This document shows, one piece after another, positions 1 to 23,900 of a stretch of 64,000 nucleotides of DNA. Location: assembly GCF_900107155.1 (NCBI RefSeq), contig NZ_FNOX01000020.1, positions 1 through 64,000 on the forward strand. Reading direction: 5' to 3'. Source of the DNA: Pseudomonas salomonii. GTDB taxonomy: Bacteria; Pseudomonadota; Gammaproteobacteria; Pseudomonadales; Pseudomonadaceae. A program made the position numbers and the translations under genes. The first letter of the stretch is position 1, and every line of letters begins with the position of its first letter. Under the pieces are notes generated by a model that was not told the origin of the DNA, searched no databases, and saw only the letters and a program-made list of their open reading frames with translations.

Positions 1-115
1 ACGGGGCGATTTCAGATCAAGATCACAAGCGCAGATCAAAAGACCGCTGACTTCGTCATCGAAAAGGATGTAAGAGCCGGAGCAACAGCAACAGCAAAGC
101 CATACTCGGTCAAAG
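1..115. other. Left-edge stretch without an assignable gene
   Basis: Frame 1 on the plus strand is open from the window edge and reads as a plausible protein tail, but it runs on into the palindromic repeat at 116-202 and stops only at about 230. It has no start in the window and resembles nothing I recognise. It could be the last codons of a gene lying to the left, or chance. Short repeated tracts around 'agatca' and 'agcaacagc' are typical of Pseudomonas intergenic DNA. Confidence 0.3.
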
Positions 116-202
116 GTGGGAGCGGGCTTGCTCGCGAATGCGGTGGGCCAGTGACAGATAAATTGACTGACCCACCGTATTCGCGAGCAAGCCCGCTCCC
201 AC
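116..202. repeat. REPIN-like palindromic repeat
   Basis: A 24-bp arm beginning GTGGGAGCGGGCTTGC (116-139) is repeated as its exact reverse complement at 179-202. A second, inner pair of arms (about 141-152 and 168-179) has one mismatch. The whole element could fold into one long hairpin. This arm sequence is a very common interspersed repeat in P. fluorescens-group genomes. No gene is involved. Confidence 0.85.
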
Positions 203-529
203 ATTTAGACCCCCCGGCATCAGGTAGATAGGCTGTTGCTTTGCACTTGATCTGGCTTTTGCTTCAACCACTCAGGTCGGCTTTCAGGCCGCCGTGCTGT
301 AGATCTTGATCTGCTTTTGATCTCAGGCGCCCCGTCAACCACGATGGCCGAACGCAGGCTTGAATCCGAGTGGTGGGGCGAAGACCTTTTGGTTACTTTT
401 GGCTGGGCCGGCATTCCGGGCGTTTGCCAAAAGTGACCCGCCGTAAGGGCGGAACCATAAGCCGCCGTTACCGCAGCAACGGATATGTACACCGGCCCCC
501 CCACCCCAATCAAACGCTGCCAACAAAAA
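203..529. other. Intergenic DNA downstream of macB with an interspersed repeat
   Basis: No supported gene. About 370-490 is a stretch I recognise as a widespread Pseudomonas interspersed sequence: 'ggttacttttggc' and its near-complement 'gccaaaagtgacc' flank a GC-rich loop, followed by the short hairpin ccgcc-gtaa-gggcgg and the tail 'aaccataagccgccgttacc'. Open frames through it (for example one starting at 370 on the plus strand) are commonly mis-annotated as small proteins. It may act as the transcript end of the lipopeptide operon; I see no clean hairpin plus T-run right after the macB stop. Confidence 0.5.
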
Positions 530-2488
530 TCAATCCCGCGCCAGCGCCTCAATCGGGTCCAACCGCGCCGCATTCCGTGCCGGCACAAAACCAAACACAA
601 TCCCGATCAACGTCGAACACGCAAACGCCGTCACAATCGACCCCACCGAAAACACCATCTCCCACTCCTTCACAAACAGCGAAAACAGATAGCCAATGGC
701 ATACGACAACGAAATCCCGATAACCCCGCCGATCAAACACACCATCACCGCCTCCACCAGAAACTGCTGACGAATATCCGACTGCCGCGCCCCCACCGCC
801 ATGCGAATCCCGATCTCACGGGTGCGCTCAGTGACCGATACCAGCATGATATTCATCACCCCAATCCCGCCCACAAGCAGCGAAATCACCGCAATCAGCG
901 ACAACAGCAGCGCCAGGGAGCGGCTGGTTTTCTGCACCGTCTGCATGATGCTATCAAGGTTATTGGTAAAAAAATCCTTGTTCCCATGCCGCTGCAGCAT
1001 CAGCTTGTTAACGTTGTCTTCCACCACCTTGCTCGGCTGCCCATCCTTGATACGCACGGTAATGCTGTCCAGATGCCGCTGCCCCAACAAGCGCCCCGCC
1101 GCCGTTTCATAAGGCACCCACACGTTCAACGCCTTGCTGGCGGCAAACATGTTTTTATTGTCAGCCGTCACCCCGATCACCGTACACGGCAGTTTGCCGA
1201 CCAGGATCACCTGCCCCAGCGGGTCCACATTCGGGCCGAACAGACGATGCCGAGTGTTGTGGTCAATCACCACCACCTGCGCCTGACGCCGCGCGTCACT
1301 TTCACTGAAGGCAATCCCGGCTTCGAGCTTGAGCCCCTTCACTTTGAAATACCGATCGCTGACGCCGTTCACCTGCGCATCCAGGTCGATATTGCCGAAA
1401 CGCAGCAACAGGTTACGCCCCACCACCGGCGTGGCGCTGTCGACGTAATACAGCTGGTTCAACGCCTCCACATCCGATGGCATCAATGTCTCGATGGCCG
1501 ACGCCCGACTGTCCCCAAAACTGGTGCCGGAAAAGATATCGATGGTGTTACTGCCAATCGCCTGGATGTCCTTGAGCACATAACGCTTGGCCCCCTCGCC
1601 GATCGCCGAAATCGACACCACCGAGGTGATGCCGATCACGATACCCAGCATGGTCAGCAAGGTGCGCATGCGATGGGAAATCAGCGCGACCCAGGCCATA
1701 TTGAAGGCTTCCTTGAACAACCCCAGGCTCGCCACCAGACGCCGGGCGCCGCTGCGCTTGGGTTCGATGGGCGCCTCGCTGGGCAACGCCAGGCCCTCAC
1801 TGTCATTGGCCTTGTCGCTGACGATCTCGCCATCACACACCTCGACAATACGCTGGGCGTTCGCCGCCACCTTGGGGTCGTGGGTGACGATGATCACCGT
1901 GTGCCCGGCCGCGTGCAGCTCGGCGAGGATGCGCATCACCTCTTTGCCGCTGTGGGTGTCGAGGGCGCCGGTGGGCTCGTCGGCGAGGATCACTTCACCG
2001 CCGTTCATCAAGGCCCGGGCAATACTCACGCGCTGTTGCTGGCCACCGGAGAGCTGGCTCGGGCGGTGGGTGGTGTGCCCCGCCAGGCCCAGGCGCGTGA
2101 GCAGGTCGCGCGCGCGGCCGTGCCGTTGGTTTTCGGGCGTACCGGCATAGATCGCCGGCATTTCCACGTTGTGCAAGGCGCTCAAGTGCGCGAGTAAATG
2201 GTAGCGCTGGAAGATAAACCCGAAGTAATCACGGCGCAGCTCCGCCAACTGTTCATCACCCAGCGAGCGGGTCTCGATGCCGTTGATCTTGTAGCTGCCG
2301 GCGGTGGCGTAGTCCAGGCCGCCGAGGATGTTCATCAAGGTGGATTTGCCCGAACCCGAGGCGCCGATGATCGCGACCATTTCGCCGGCATGAATCGTCA
2401 GGTCGATGCCCTTGAGCGCGATGAACTCGCGCTCGCCGGCCATGAAACTGCGGGTAATGCCCTTGAGCTCCAACAGAGGTTGGGTCAT
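530..2488 (-). CDS. macB: MacB-type macrolide/lipopeptide ABC exporter (ATPase-permease)
   Basis: 652 aa, the usual MacB length. Residues 1-230 are an ABC ATPase: Walker A GASGSGKST (42-50), signature LSGGQ (146-150), Walker B VILADE (166-171). After a linker comes a transmembrane helix near 275, a large periplasmic domain, and three C-terminal helices of the FtsX/MacB permease type, ending in a conserved 'ARLDPIEALARD' tail. It would sit in the inner membrane as a dimer and drive export together with MacA and an outer membrane TolC-like channel that is not encoded here. It starts 3 bp after macA stops and is the last gene of the viscB-viscC-macA-macB operon. In described viscosin/massetolide loci a macA-macB pair follows the C gene and takes part in lipopeptide export, so that substrate is inferred from context. 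Macrolides or other peptides cannot be excluded. Confidence 0.93.
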   Translation of the reverse strand: MTQPLLELKGITRSFMAGEREFIALKGIDLTIHAGEMVAIIGASGSGKSTLMNILGGLDYATAGSYKINGIETRSLGDEQLAELRRDYFGFIFQRYHLLAHLSALHNVEMPAIYAGTPENQRHGRARDLLTRLGLAGHTTHRPSQLSGGQQQRVSIARALMNGGEVILADEPTGALDTHSGKEVMRILAELHAAGHTVIIVTHDPKVAANAQRIVEVCDGEIVSDKANDSEGLALPSEAPIEPKRSGARRLVASLGLFKEAFNMAWVALISHRMRTLLTMLGIVIGITSVVSISAIGEGAKRYVLKDIQAIGSNTIDIFSGTSFGDSRASAIETLMPSDVEALNQLYYVDSATPVVGRNLLLRFGNIDLDAQVNGVSDRYFKVKGLKLEAGIAFSESDARRQAQVVVIDHNTRHRLFGPNVDPLGQVILVGKLPCTVIGVTADNKNMFAASKALNVWVPYETAAGRLLGQRHLDSITVRIKDGQPSKVVEDNVNKLMLQRHGNKDFFTNNLDSIMQTVQKTSRSLALLLSLIAVISLLVGGIGVMNIMLVSVTERTREIGIRMAVGARQSDIRQQFLVEAVMVCLIGGVIGISLSYAIGYLFSLFVKEWEMVFSVGSIVTAFACSTLIGIVFGFVPARNAARLDPIEALARD

Positions 2489-2491
2489 GGC

Positions 2492-3630
2492 TCAGTTCCC
2501 CGCTACGGCTGGGGTGGCATCGCCGATCACGACTTTGTCGCCCTCGGCCAGGCCTTCCAGGATCTGCACCTTGACGTTGTTATTGATGCCGGTCTTCACA
2601 TCCCGCGACAGCGCCTTGCCCTTGGCGTCCAGCACCCGCAGCGGGTAAGTACCGTCGTTGTTGCGCGCGCCGAGCGCCGCCACCGGCACCATCAACGCCG
2701 CCTGGGCGGTGTCGAGCACGATGCGCACCTGGGCGGTCATGGCGATGCGCAGACGATGGTCCGGGTTCGGCACGTCGAACAGCGCGTTGTAAAACACCGC
2801 GGTGTTCTGCTTGGGCGTGCCGGCAGTCTGGGTTTCGAGGAAGTTCTGCGGCGCCGGCTCCGTGCCGCGCAGCTTGGCGTAGTAGCGCTTGTCGGCTTCA
2901 CCCAGAATGGTGAAATACACCTGCTGGCCAGGGCTGATATGAATCACATCGGCCTCCGACACCTGGGCCTTGACGGTCATGGTGTCCAGGTCCGCCAGCT
3001 TGAGCAGTACCGGCGCCAACTGGTTGGCGATCACGGTCTGGCCTTCCTGGGTGACGATGCCGACCACATCGCCGTCGATGGGCGCGACGATGCGCGTATA
3101 CGCCAGGTTGACCTTGGCGGTGTCGATCTGGATATGCGCGCTTTTGATCTGCGCATCCAGGGACAGCAGGTTGGCCTGTTGCACCTGGAACGTGGACTCG
3201 GCATCTTCAAAATCCTGACGCGATACCGACTCATCCACCTGCAAGTCCTTGTAGCGCTCATACACCGACTTGGCCTGCCTGAGCTGCGCCGCCGTGGCGC
3301 GGCGCTGGGCCTGCAGGTTTTCCTCATCCACCTGGGCCTTGCGCAAGGTGTTCTGCAGGATCAGCGGATCGATCTCCGCCAACCACTGGCCCTTCTTCAC
3401 CTTGTCGCCGACCTTGACCTTGAGCGACTTCAACTGCCCCGACACCTGCGCGCCGACATCGACCTGCTTGATGCCTTCGAGCAAACCGGTGGCCAACACC
3501 GCATTCTCGATATCACCGCGCTCAGCCGTGGCAGTGAGGTACTGCGGCGCGTCGGCGGGTGCCTGCACCGTATAGATAATCAGACCTGCTGCAACCGCCA
3601 ACGCCAAGAACACCGCTGTTTTGCGAAACT

Positions 3631-3634
<4 letters not shown>
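2492..3634 (-). CDS. macA: MacA-type periplasmic adaptor of the MacAB exporter
   Basis: 380 aa from a GTG start at 3634. An upstream ATG at 3673 would add 13 glycine-rich residues read through the viscC 3' end. The GTG is preferred because GGAGG lies 7 nt before it, it overlaps the viscC stop as GTGA (translational coupling), and the protein then begins VKFRKTAVFLALAV, a typical basic-then-hydrophobic membrane anchor. After the anchor come the barrel-sandwich/lipoyl half (near 'VDVGAQVSGQLKSLKV'), a coiled-coil hairpin rich in Gln and Ala ('LQAQRRATAAQLRQAKS'), the second lipoyl half ('IVAPIDGDVVGIVTQEGQ') and a C-terminal beta-barrel: the order of the RND/MacA membrane-fusion family. It would bridge MacB and a TolC-like channel. 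Its coupling to viscC argues for lipopeptide export. Confidence 0.92.
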
Positions 3635-14951
<11,317 letters not shown>

Positions 14952-14955
<4 letters not shown>

Positions 14956-17900
14956 AGGACGATCTCCATTCGTTCGGTAATGGCGGCGTAGCCGGCCAGG
15001 CTCGGCTGTTCGAACAGCGCCCGCACATCGGCTTCCAGGCCTTCCTGGCGCAGGCGTCCGATCAAGCTCACAGCCAGCAGCGAGTGCCCGCCCAGTTCAA
15101 AGAAGTTGTCATGGCGCCCAACGCGCTCAACGTTGAGCAACTCGGCCCACAGCGCTGCCATGAGGATTTCGGTGTCGCCTTCGGGGGCCGCGTATTCGCG
15201 CACACTCAGTGCGTCCATGCCCGGCACCGGCAGTGCCTTGCGGTCGAGCTTGCCGTTGGGGCTCAGTGGCAATGCCTCCAGGTGCACAAACACCGCGGGC
15301 ACCATAAAGTCCGGCAAGTGCTGCAACAGGTGGGTGCGCAGCCTGTCGATGTCAGTGTGTGTTCCGGTGTAGTACGCCACCAGGCGCTCTTCACGGGCGA
15401 CCACGGCGGCTTCGTTGACCTGCGGATGCTCCAGCAAGCGCGCCTGGATTTCGCCCAGTTCGATGCGCAAACCACGGATCTTCACCTGGTCATCGTTGCG
15501 GCCCAGGTACTCGATATTGCCGTCGGGCAGGTAACGGCCGACGTCGCCGGTGCGGTACATGCGCCCGTCGGTAAACGGGTCCTTGAGGAAGCGCTCGGCG
15601 CTCAGTTCCGGGCGGTTCAGATACCCGCGCGCCACTTGCACGCCGCCGATAAACAATTCACCCACCACCCCCAATGGCACCGGCTGCAGCTGGGCGTCCA
15701 GCACGTACAGGCGTGTATTGGCAATCGGCTTGCCGATCGGCGTGTTGTCCGGCACGTCGGGCCGTGCGCAGTTCCACGCGGTGACGTCGACCGCCGCTTC
15801 CGTCGGGCCGTACAAGTTGTACAGGCCAACCCCCGGCAGTTGCGCTTTGAAGCGCCGCACCAGGCTGCCCGGCAAGGCTTCGCCGCTGCACATCACCCGC
15901 GCCAGCCCTATGGCCTGGCTGACATCGCCATGGGCCAGGAACACATCGAGCATCGACGGCACAAAGTGCAAGGTGGTGATCCGCTCGGCCTCGATCACCT
16001 CGCACAGGTACGCCGGCTCTTTGTGCCCGCCGGGGCGCGCCATCACCAACCGTGCGCCGGTGAACAGCGGCCAGAAGAATTCCCACACCGACACGTCGAA
16101 GCTGAACGGGGTTTTCTGCAGCACCGCGTCATGGGCCTTGAGGCCATAGGCGTCCTGCATCCACAGCAAGCGGTTAACCACGCCGGCGTGTTCGTTGATC
16201 ACACCTTTGGGCTGGCCGGTGGAGCCGGAGGTGTAAATCACGTAGGCCTGGTGCCGGGCGGTCAGGCCCGGCACCTGCAGGTTGCTCGCGCTCTGCTGTT
16301 GCCAGGTGACGCGATCCAGGTCCAGCACCGGCACGTCGCCCAATAACTGGCGGGTCGCGCCTTGCGCCAACACCACCACCGGCGCGCTGTCTTGCAGCAT
16401 GTAAGCGATGCGCTCGAGTGGATACGCCGGGTCCAGCGGCACATAACCGCCGCCGGCCTTGAGGATCGCAAACAGGCCGACCACCATGTCCAGCCCACGC
16501 TCCACGCAGATACCCACGCGCGAATCCGGCCGCACGCCGAGTTCGCGCAAATGATGGGCCAGGCGGTTGGCGCGTTCGTTGAGTGCCCGGTAGGTCAACT
16601 GCTGGTCACCGGCCTTGACCGCCACCGCATGCGGCGTGCGCTCAACCTGGGCTTCGAACAAACCGTGCAGGGTCTGGTCGAGGTTGTAATCGACCTCGGT
16701 GGCGTTGAACGCTACCAGCAGTTTTTGGCGTTCCTCGGCGCCCAGAACCGGCAGGCGATTGAGCGCCTGGTGCGGCGCCTGTTCCAAGGCGTGAACCAGC
16801 CCGGCCAAGGCGTTCTGCAGGTAACCACACACCCGTTGCGCGTCAACCTGCGCCAGGGCGGTGATATCGTAACCATCGCCCAAGTCATCCACGTTCAGGG
16901 TCAACGGGTAGTTGGTGCGGCCATCGTTGGCCAGCGTCTGCATGCCTTCCCAGGCGTGTTGCGCTTGGGCAGAGCGCGTGGCGGCGCCGCGATGGCGATA
17001 GTTGAGCATCGAGCTGAACAACGGCGCCGGGGCCGCCACGCCACTGCAACGCTGGGCCAGGGCCAGGGACGCGTGTTCATGGCCGAGCAACGCCGTGAGC
17101 CGCGTGTGGGTGGCACGCACGGCATCGCGTGCGCCTTGCGCGTCGATCTCCAGGCGCAGCGGCAAGGTATTGATAAACACCCCGAGCGCGCGATCAGCGC
17201 CCTCGCCGCCTTGCAGACGCCCAACCAGCACGGTGCCGAACACCACGCTGTGGCGCCCTGAAGTGGCCGCCAGCACTTGGCCCCAGGCCAGGTGGAACAG
17301 GCTTGCCGTGCTCACGCCGAGCAAACGTGCCTGGGCCCGCAGGCGGCGGTTGAGGTCGCTGTCCAGGTGCAGGCTGAACGCCTCAATCGCGCTGCCGTCG
17401 CCGCGCACATCCTGCAAGCCGAACGGCAAGGTCGGCTCATCCACATCGGCGAGCATCTCGCGGAAGAACGCCTCATGTTCCTGCTCACTGACGCCCAATC
17501 GCGCCTGGGCCACGTAGTTGCGATACGGCATCGGCGCCACCGTCGGGGCGGCGTGCCCCAACAAGTGCCCCTGCATCTCACGCAGCACCACGTCGAACGC
17601 GGTGTGGTCCAGCGCAATATGGTGATAGAGCAACACCACCACCACGCGCCGGTTGGCCGGGTCCTTGGCGTACTTGAGGCAGATCAGCGGCGCCTGGCTG
17701 ATGTCCAGGCGATAACGCCGCGCATCAAAACGCTCGTGCAGGCCGGCGAGCACATCACCCTGCAACTGCAGCTCTTCAAGCGGCAATTGAGCCTGACGCC
17801 ACACCACTTGCAGCGGTTGCGCCAGGCCTTCCCAGACCACGCCGGTGCGCAGGATGTCATGGCGGTTGATCACCTGTTGCAGCGCCTGGGCAAAGGCTTG

Positions 17901-20900
17901 CAGGCGCTCGAGGCTGTCGAAGGCCAGGTGCGATTGCAGCAGGTACGGGTCGCCCTGTGCGGCGGTGAGGTAGTGGTAAAGAATGCCCTCCTGCAACGGC
18001 GCCAGCGGGTAGATATCCTGCACGTTGGCGGCACCGCCGGGGATGCGGCTGACGACTTGATCGAGGGTCGACTGGTCGATATCCACCAAGGGCAGCATGT
18101 CAGCGGTGATACGCACGCAATCCGCTGCAATCCGGTTGGCCGGCACCTGCACTTCACGGCCACTGCCCACGGCAGCCGCCAGCGCGGCCAGGGTTGGCTG
18201 GCTGAACAACACACGGACATCCGCGCTGAGGTCCGCTTGACGCATGCGTTCGATCAGACTCACGGCCAGCAATGAATGGCCGCCGAGTTCGAAGAAGTGG
18301 TCATGACGGCCGACCTGTTCGACCTGCAACACCTCGGCCCAGATCCGCGCCAGGGTGGTTTCCACTGCGCCCTGGGGCGCTTCGTAGTCGCGGGAGAGCA
18401 ATGCCGTCTGATCAGGTTCCGGCAAGGCCTTGCGATCCAGTTTGCCGTTGGCGGTCAGGGGCAACGCGTCGAGCCTCACGTAAGCGGCGGGCACCAGCGC
18501 ATCGGGCAGTTGCGCCTGCAATTGTGCGCGCAGGGTCTCGATCGCCAGCGGCTGGTGTTCAGTGAACCAGGCAATCAGGCGCCCTTCGCGCACCAGCACC
18601 ACGGCCGCACCAACGCCTTCCACTGCCGCCAGACGGCTTTCGATTTCGCCCAGCTCCACGCGCACGCCACGCACTTTGACCTGATCATCATTACGGCCCA
18701 GGTACTCGATATTACCGTCGGGCAACCAACGCGCCAGGTCGCCGGTGCGGTACATGCGCCCAGGGTTGAACGGGTCTTGCAGGAAGCGTTCGGCGGTCAG
18801 GTCCGCACGGTTCAGGTAACCGCGTGCCACGCCGCTGCCGCCCACGTACAGCTCACCGGCCACGCCCACCGGTACCGGGCGCAGCTGTGCATCGAGCAAG
18901 TAGGTGCTGGCGTTCGCCACCGGCCGGCCGATATGCAGCGCCTGCCCGGCACGGACACGGCCGGAGGTGGCAACCACCGTGGCCTCGGTCGGCCCGTAGT
19001 TGTTGATCAGCGCAAAACGCCGCTCCTGGCTGAACTGGCGCAGACGGTCGCCGCCGATCAGCAGGATGCGCAACGTCGGGTGTTGCAGGTGCCGGCTGAA
19101 GGCGTATTCGGCCACTGGCGTGGGCAGAAAGCTGACGTCCAGCGGCTGCGCCAGCCACCAGGCGAGCAGTTCGTCGATGTTTTCACTGCCCACCGTGGCA
19201 GGTGGCAAGTGCAGGGTCGCACCGGCACACAGCGCCGGCCAGACTTCCCAGGCCATGGCATCAAAGCCAAAACCGGCGACACTGCTGGTATGGCTGCGCG
19301 CGTCCAGGCCGAAGGCTTCGCAGTGCCAGTGCACCAGGTTTTCCACGTTGCGGTGTTCCACCATCACGCCTTTGGGCTGGCCGGTGGAGCCGGAGGTGTA
19401 GATGACGTAGGCCAGGTGCGCCGGGGTCAGCGCTGCGAGCTGGGGATTGCTGACGGCGTGGTGCTGCCAGCTTTCGCCCAGCAGGTCCACTGTGGCGGAC
19501 GTGCCCAGCAACGCTTGAGTGCCGGACTCGGCCAGCACGGCCACCGGCGCACTGTCCTGCAACAGATAAGCAATGCGCTCGGCAGGGTAAGCCGGGTCGA
19601 CTGGCACATAACCGGCGCCGGCCTTGAGAATGCCCAGCAGCCCGATCAGCATCTGCGGGCCACGTCGGCAACAGATCGCCACGCGGTCGTCCGGCTGTAC
19701 GCCGAGCGCGAGCAAGTGATGGGCCAGTTGGTTGGCGCGCTGATTAAGCTGCTGATAGGTCAGCGACAGCGCGCCCTGCTGCAGCGCAATCGCATGGGGC
19801 TGGCGCTCGACCTGGGCTTCAAAGGCACCGTGCAGGGTGTGCCCGGTGGGGAAATCCGCAGCCGTTGCGTTGAACTCGCGCAGCAGGGTGTCGCGTTCGG
19901 CCGACGGCAGTATCGGCAGGCGGTTGAGCGCGGTATCGGCGGCGTTTTCCAGGGCCTCGACCAGTTGCTCCACGGCGTTATGCATATAGCCGCACAGGCG
20001 CTGGGCGCCGATCTGCGGCAGCGCCAGCACGCTGAGGCCAAAGCCTGCGCCAAAATCATCCACGCTCAAGGTCAGCGGGTAGTTGCTGCGCTCTTCACCG
20101 CCCAGCAGTTGCACGCCTTCCCAGATACCGTGGCCATCGCGGGCCATTGCGTCGGGGCGGCTGTGGCGGAAATTGAGCAAGGCACTGAACAGCGGCACGC
20201 TGGCCGGCACGCCGCTGCAACGCTGGGCCAGCGCCAGGGACGCGTGTTCGTGCCCCAGCAAGGCGCTCAAGCGTGAATGGGTGGCCTTGACCGCCACGGC
20301 GGCACCCGCCGCGACATTCACCCGCAGCGGCAAGGTGTTGATAAACATGCCCAGCGCCCGGTCGGCGCCCTCACCCGCTTGCATACGGCCCATCAATACA
20401 GTGCCGAACACCACGTCATCGCGCCCGGACACCAGCCCCAGCACCTGCGCCCAGGCCAGGTGCATCAGGCTCGCCGCACTCACGCCCAACAACCGCGCCT
20501 GCTCACGCACGCGCACGGCCAGCGTCGCGTCCAGGTGCTGCTCGGCCTCTTCGATATCGCGGCCATCGCCCTGCACGTCCTGCACGCCGAACGGCAAGGT
20601 CGGCTCGTCCACATCGGCGAGCATGGCGCTGAAGAACTGCTCATGCTCGGCCACGCTCACGCCCAGGCGTGCCTGGGCCACATAGTTGCGAAACGGCGCC
20701 GCCACGGGCAGCGCATCCGCCTGGTTGAACAGGAACGCGCGCATCTCCTGGCCCACCACGTCCATGGCTGTGTGGTCCAGCGCCAAATGGTGAAACAGCA
20801 GGATTGCCGCGACCCGGTTATTCGCCGGGTCCTGGGCGTAAACCATGCGCAGCAGCGGCGCCTGGGTAATATCCAGGCGGTAATGACGGGCATCGAAGCG

Positions 20901-23900
20901 TGCATGCAACTGCTCGATGATGCCGCCCTCGGCCGGGTCCAGGATCACCTCCTGCACACTCAGTTGCGCGTCGCGCCAGACCACTTGCACCGGGCTGTCC
21001 AAGCCCTCCCAGACCACGCCGGTGCGCAGGATGTCATGCCGCGCCACTACCTGCTGCAGTGCACCCATAAAACCGTGCAAACGCGCCAGGCTGTCGAACG
21101 CCATGCGCGATTGCAGCAAATACGGGTCGCCCTGTTCGGCGCTGATATGGTGATAGAGAATGCCTTCCTGCAACGGCGCCAGCGGGTAGATATCCTGCAC
21201 ATTGGCCGCACCGCCGGGCACATGGGCGACGATGCGCTCGATCGCCGTTTGGTCAAGCTGCACCAGGGTCAGCATCGACGGCGTGATCTGCGTGCAGTCC
21301 GGCGCAATGCCATTGGCCGGCACCACAATTTCACGCCCGCTGCCGACTGCCGCCGCGAGTGCCGCAAGGCTCGGCTGGCTGAACAGCACACGTACATCCG
21401 CGCTCAGGCCGACCTGGCGCATGCGTTCGATCAGGCTGACCGCCAGCAACGAATGCCCGCCCAACTCGAAGAAATGATCATGGCGCCCGACGCGTTCGAG
21501 CTTGAGCACGTCCTGCCAGATCTGCGCCAGCAGGGTTTCCACTTCACCTTCCGGGGCCTCGTAGCCACGGCTGAGCAGCGCGCTTGGGTCAGGCACCGGC
21601 AGGCCTTTGCGGTCCAGCTTGCCATTGGCGGTCAGCGGCAACAGCTCCAGCCACACATAGGCCGACGGCACCATGTAATCCGGCAACTGGCCTTGCAGAT
21701 GGGCGCGCAGGGCTTCGAGGGGCAAGGGTGCCGGGGCGGTGTAGTACGCCACCAGACGCTTGTCGCCGGGCTCGTCTTCGCGGGCCAGTACCACTGCGTC
21801 GCGCACGCCCGGGAAGGCCGCCAGGCAGGTTTCGATTTCGCCGGGCTCGATGCGGAAACCACGGATCTTCACCTGCAAGTCATTGCGCCCCTGGTACAGC
21901 AAGGTACCGTCGGCCTGCCAACTGGCGAGGTCGCCGGTGCGGTACAACAGGCCGTCGCCGAACGGGTTGGGAATGAATTTTTCGGCCGTCAGTTGCGGCT
22001 GGTTCAAGTAACCCTTGGCCACGCCTGCACCGCCGATGTACAGCTCGCCGACCACACCCAGCGGCAGCGGCTGCTGGCGCGCATCCAGCACATACGCCTG
22101 GGCATTCGCAATGGGCCGGCCGATCGGCACGGCGCCCGCGCCCGGTGTGGTGATTTCAAAGGTGGTCGAGAAGGTGGTGGCTTCGGTCGGCCCGTAGCCG
22201 TTCAACAGGTGTTGCGGCTTGCCGTGCTTGAGCACCCGGCCGATCACCAGCGGGTCGAGCACGTCGCCGCCGACGATCAGGTAGCGCAACTGGCGCAGCA
22301 CCGGCAGCAAGGCGTCGGCGTATTGATGAAACAAGCCCGCAGTCATCCACAACACGCTGACGGCCTGTGCCTGCAACAGTTCGGCAAATGCGGCCTGGGA
22401 CAGCAGCACCGCGTGCTCGACCACCACCACGCAACCGCCATTGAGCAACGGCGCCCACACGTCGAGGGTACTGGCGTCGAACGCCGGGTTGGAGGCGAAG
22501 GCCACGCGGTCGCGCTCGTTGAAGTCGGCATACCCGTTGTTGAGCACCAGGCGCGAGACGGCGCGGTGCGGCACTTGCACACCTTTGGGCGCGCCGGTGG
22601 AGCCGGAGGTGTACATGATGTACGCCACCTCGTCCGAAGACTGCGCAAGCTCCGGGTTGCGCGGCGACAGGCTGTCCAGGTTGAGGTCGGCCAGGGTATG
22701 GAGCACATGCCGCGCACCGCTGTCCTGCACCATAAAGGCCTGGCGTTCGAGCGGCGCGTTGATGTCCAGCGGCACATACACCGCCGCACACTTGAGGATC
22801 GCCAGTTGGCTCACCAGTAGATCCAGGGAGCGCGGCAGCGCAATCGCTACGCTGTCACCCGGTTGCACGCCCTGGTTGATCAGGTGATGGGCCAGGCGGT
22901 TGGCGCGGCGGTTGAGGTCGCGGTAGCTCAAGGACAACCCGCCATGCACCGCCGCCACCGCTTCGGGACGCGCCAGTGCCTGAGCTTCGAACAGCTGGTG
23001 CACCGTGAGCTGCGACGGGTATTGGCGGGCAGTGGCGTTGAACGCGACCAACAGTTGGTGGCGCTCGGCCGCCGGCAAAATCGACACCGCCTGCAACGCG
23101 GTGGTCGGCGCTTGTTGCAGCGCGGTCACCAGGTGGCTGAGGGCGGTGAGCATGTACTCGCCCACGCGCTGCGCATCCACGCTGGCCACGCCTTGTACGG
23201 TCAGCGCAAAGCCGGTGCCGAGGTCATCGACGTTGAGCACCAAGGGGTAGTTGCTGCGTTCCTGGGAACTGAGAATCTCGATGCCGTGCGCGGCAAACGG
23301 GCTGTCTCCCGGCGCCTCGTGCGCGGCGCTGTGACGATAGTTGAGCAAGGTACTGAACAGCGGCAACGAACCCGGCACACCGCTGCAACGCTGGGCCAGG
23401 GACAGCGACGCGTGCTCGTGCCCAAGCAACTGCGCCAGGCGCGCATGGGTGGCGCGCACGCCGGCCTGCACGCTGGTGGCGCCCAGGCTGACGCGCAGCG
23501 GCAAGGTGTTGATGAACATGCCCAGCGCCCGGTCAGCGCCCTCGCCGCCTTGCATGCGCCCCAGCAGTACGGTGCCGAACACCACCTCCTGCTGGCCGGA
23601 GACCTGGGCCAGCACCTGCGCCCAGGCCAGGTGCACCAGACTGGCGCTGCTGACGCCCAGTTGCCGCGCCTGTTCGCGCAAGCCGTGGCCGAGTGCCGGG
23701 GCCAGCGGCAAATGCGCCTCGACGATGCCGCTGCCGTCGCCATTCACATCCTGCAAACCGAACGCCAGCGTGGGTTCGTCGATATCGCCGAGCATGTCGC
23801 TGAAGAAGGCTTCGTGTTGCGCCTGGGTCACGCCCAAACGCGCCTGGGCCACGTAATTGCGGTATTGCACCGCCGGCGGCAGCTGCGCGCCGTGGCCGGC

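Noticed and set aside
485..2197. Long plus-strand ORF (570 aa) opposite macB, and similar antisense ORFs up to 867 aa opposite viscB and viscC
   Set aside because: They are shadows of high-GC coding sequence. The proteins are His/Arg/Gln-rich without any domain, while the minus strand has unmistakable ABC and synthetase motifs.
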